DNA from: Ignavibacteriota bacterium
Lineage (GTDB): Bacteria > Bacteroidota > Ignavibacteria > Palsa-1295
Assembly (NCBI GenBank): GCA_025357895.1
Contig: JANYLL010000154.1
Location: 1 to 15,616 of the forward strand
Direction: 5' to 3'
DNA: 15,616 bases
Shown: one piece after another, positions 15,503 to 15,616 of the stretch
Position numbering within the stretch: position 1 is the stretch's first letter
Layout of the letters: each line of letters opens with the position of its first letter
Program-made: the position numbers and the translations under genes
The notes under the pieces: generated by a model
Told to the model about the DNA's origin: nothing
The model's database searches: none
Seen by the model: only the letters and a program-made list of their open reading frames with translations

Positions 15503-15616
15503 TTACAAATCATCATCTTCTTCTTCAACTACTGCCTTATCCTTCTTCACCCTTTCAATCACTTTCGGTACAAGGAAATATCCATCAGCAGCTTTCGGCG
15601 CATTTTTTAGCGCTTC
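15503..15616 (-). CDS. gatC: Glutamyl/aspartyl-tRNA amidotransferase subunit C, C-terminal part
   Basis: The last 37 codons and the stop of a minus-strand gene cut by the window end. The translation EALKNAPKAADGYFLVPKVI matches the strongly conserved end of GatC, where an ALxNAPxxxxGYFxVPKVIE pattern is the hallmark. It is followed by a charged tail (ERVKKDKAVVEEEDDDL) that is longer and more acidic than usual. GatC stabilises the GatCAB complex, which converts mischarged Glu-tRNA(Gln) or Asp-tRNA(Asn) to Gln-tRNA or Asn-tRNA. The start and the rest of the gene lie beyond the window. Confidence 0.9.
   Translation of the reverse strand, partial: EALKNAPKAADGYFLVPKVIERVKKDKAVVEEEDDDL

Overview
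The window looks like chromosomal DNA from a Gram-negative member of the Bacteroidota/Chlorobiota (FCB) side of the tree, possibly Ignavibacteria or Kapabacteria-like. Reasons: adjacent porU and porV genes of the type IX secretion system (T9SS), a protein with a T9SS C-terminal sorting domain and Asp-box repeats, two upstream motifs of the Bacteroidota type (TTG, 17-19 bp, TAnnTTTG), and a general lack of Shine-Dalgarno sites. The genus cannot be named from the sequence alone. TTG and GTG starts seem common (671, 10854, 13346, 14524).

Layout. (1) 79-2026, plus strand: two exported-protein genes that both look broken. The first is Cys-rich with a frame break near a G5 run. The second is an Asp-box/T9SS sorting-domain protein with one in-frame TAG exactly where a Trp is expected. 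This part looks more AT-rich by eye. (2) 2035-2070: a strong hairpin between convergent genes. (3) 3904-2093, minus strand: an operon of ECF sigma factor, membrane protein (probable anti-sigma factor) and periplasmic Spy/CpxP-like protein, which has the form of an envelope-stress module. (4) 4117-5064, minus strand: a SirB1/transglutaminase-like protein. (5) 5065-5497: a 433-bp gap without a convincing gene. (6) 5498-11768, plus strand: porU (T9SS sortase), porV (outer-membrane shuttle partner) and a DUF5683-like membrane protein. (7) 11970-14476, plus strand: two tandem paralogous exported helical proteins of unknown function, followed within 4 bp by a GNAT-like acyltransferase. (8) 14524-15477: meaB, the GTPase chaperone of methylmalonyl-CoA mutase. 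(9) 15503-15616, minus strand: the C-terminal end of gatC, cut by the window edge.

How the parts relate. PorU and PorV act together at the outer membrane: PorV brings T9SS cargo to PorU, which removes the C-terminal sorting domain and attaches the cargo to the surface. The protein at 671-2026 has the matching sorting domain and would be a client if intact. The sigma/anti-sigma/Spy operon would plausibly monitor the same envelope, but a regulatory link to the T9SS genes is only inferred from proximity. I found no RNA genes, CRISPR arrays or intact insertion sequences.
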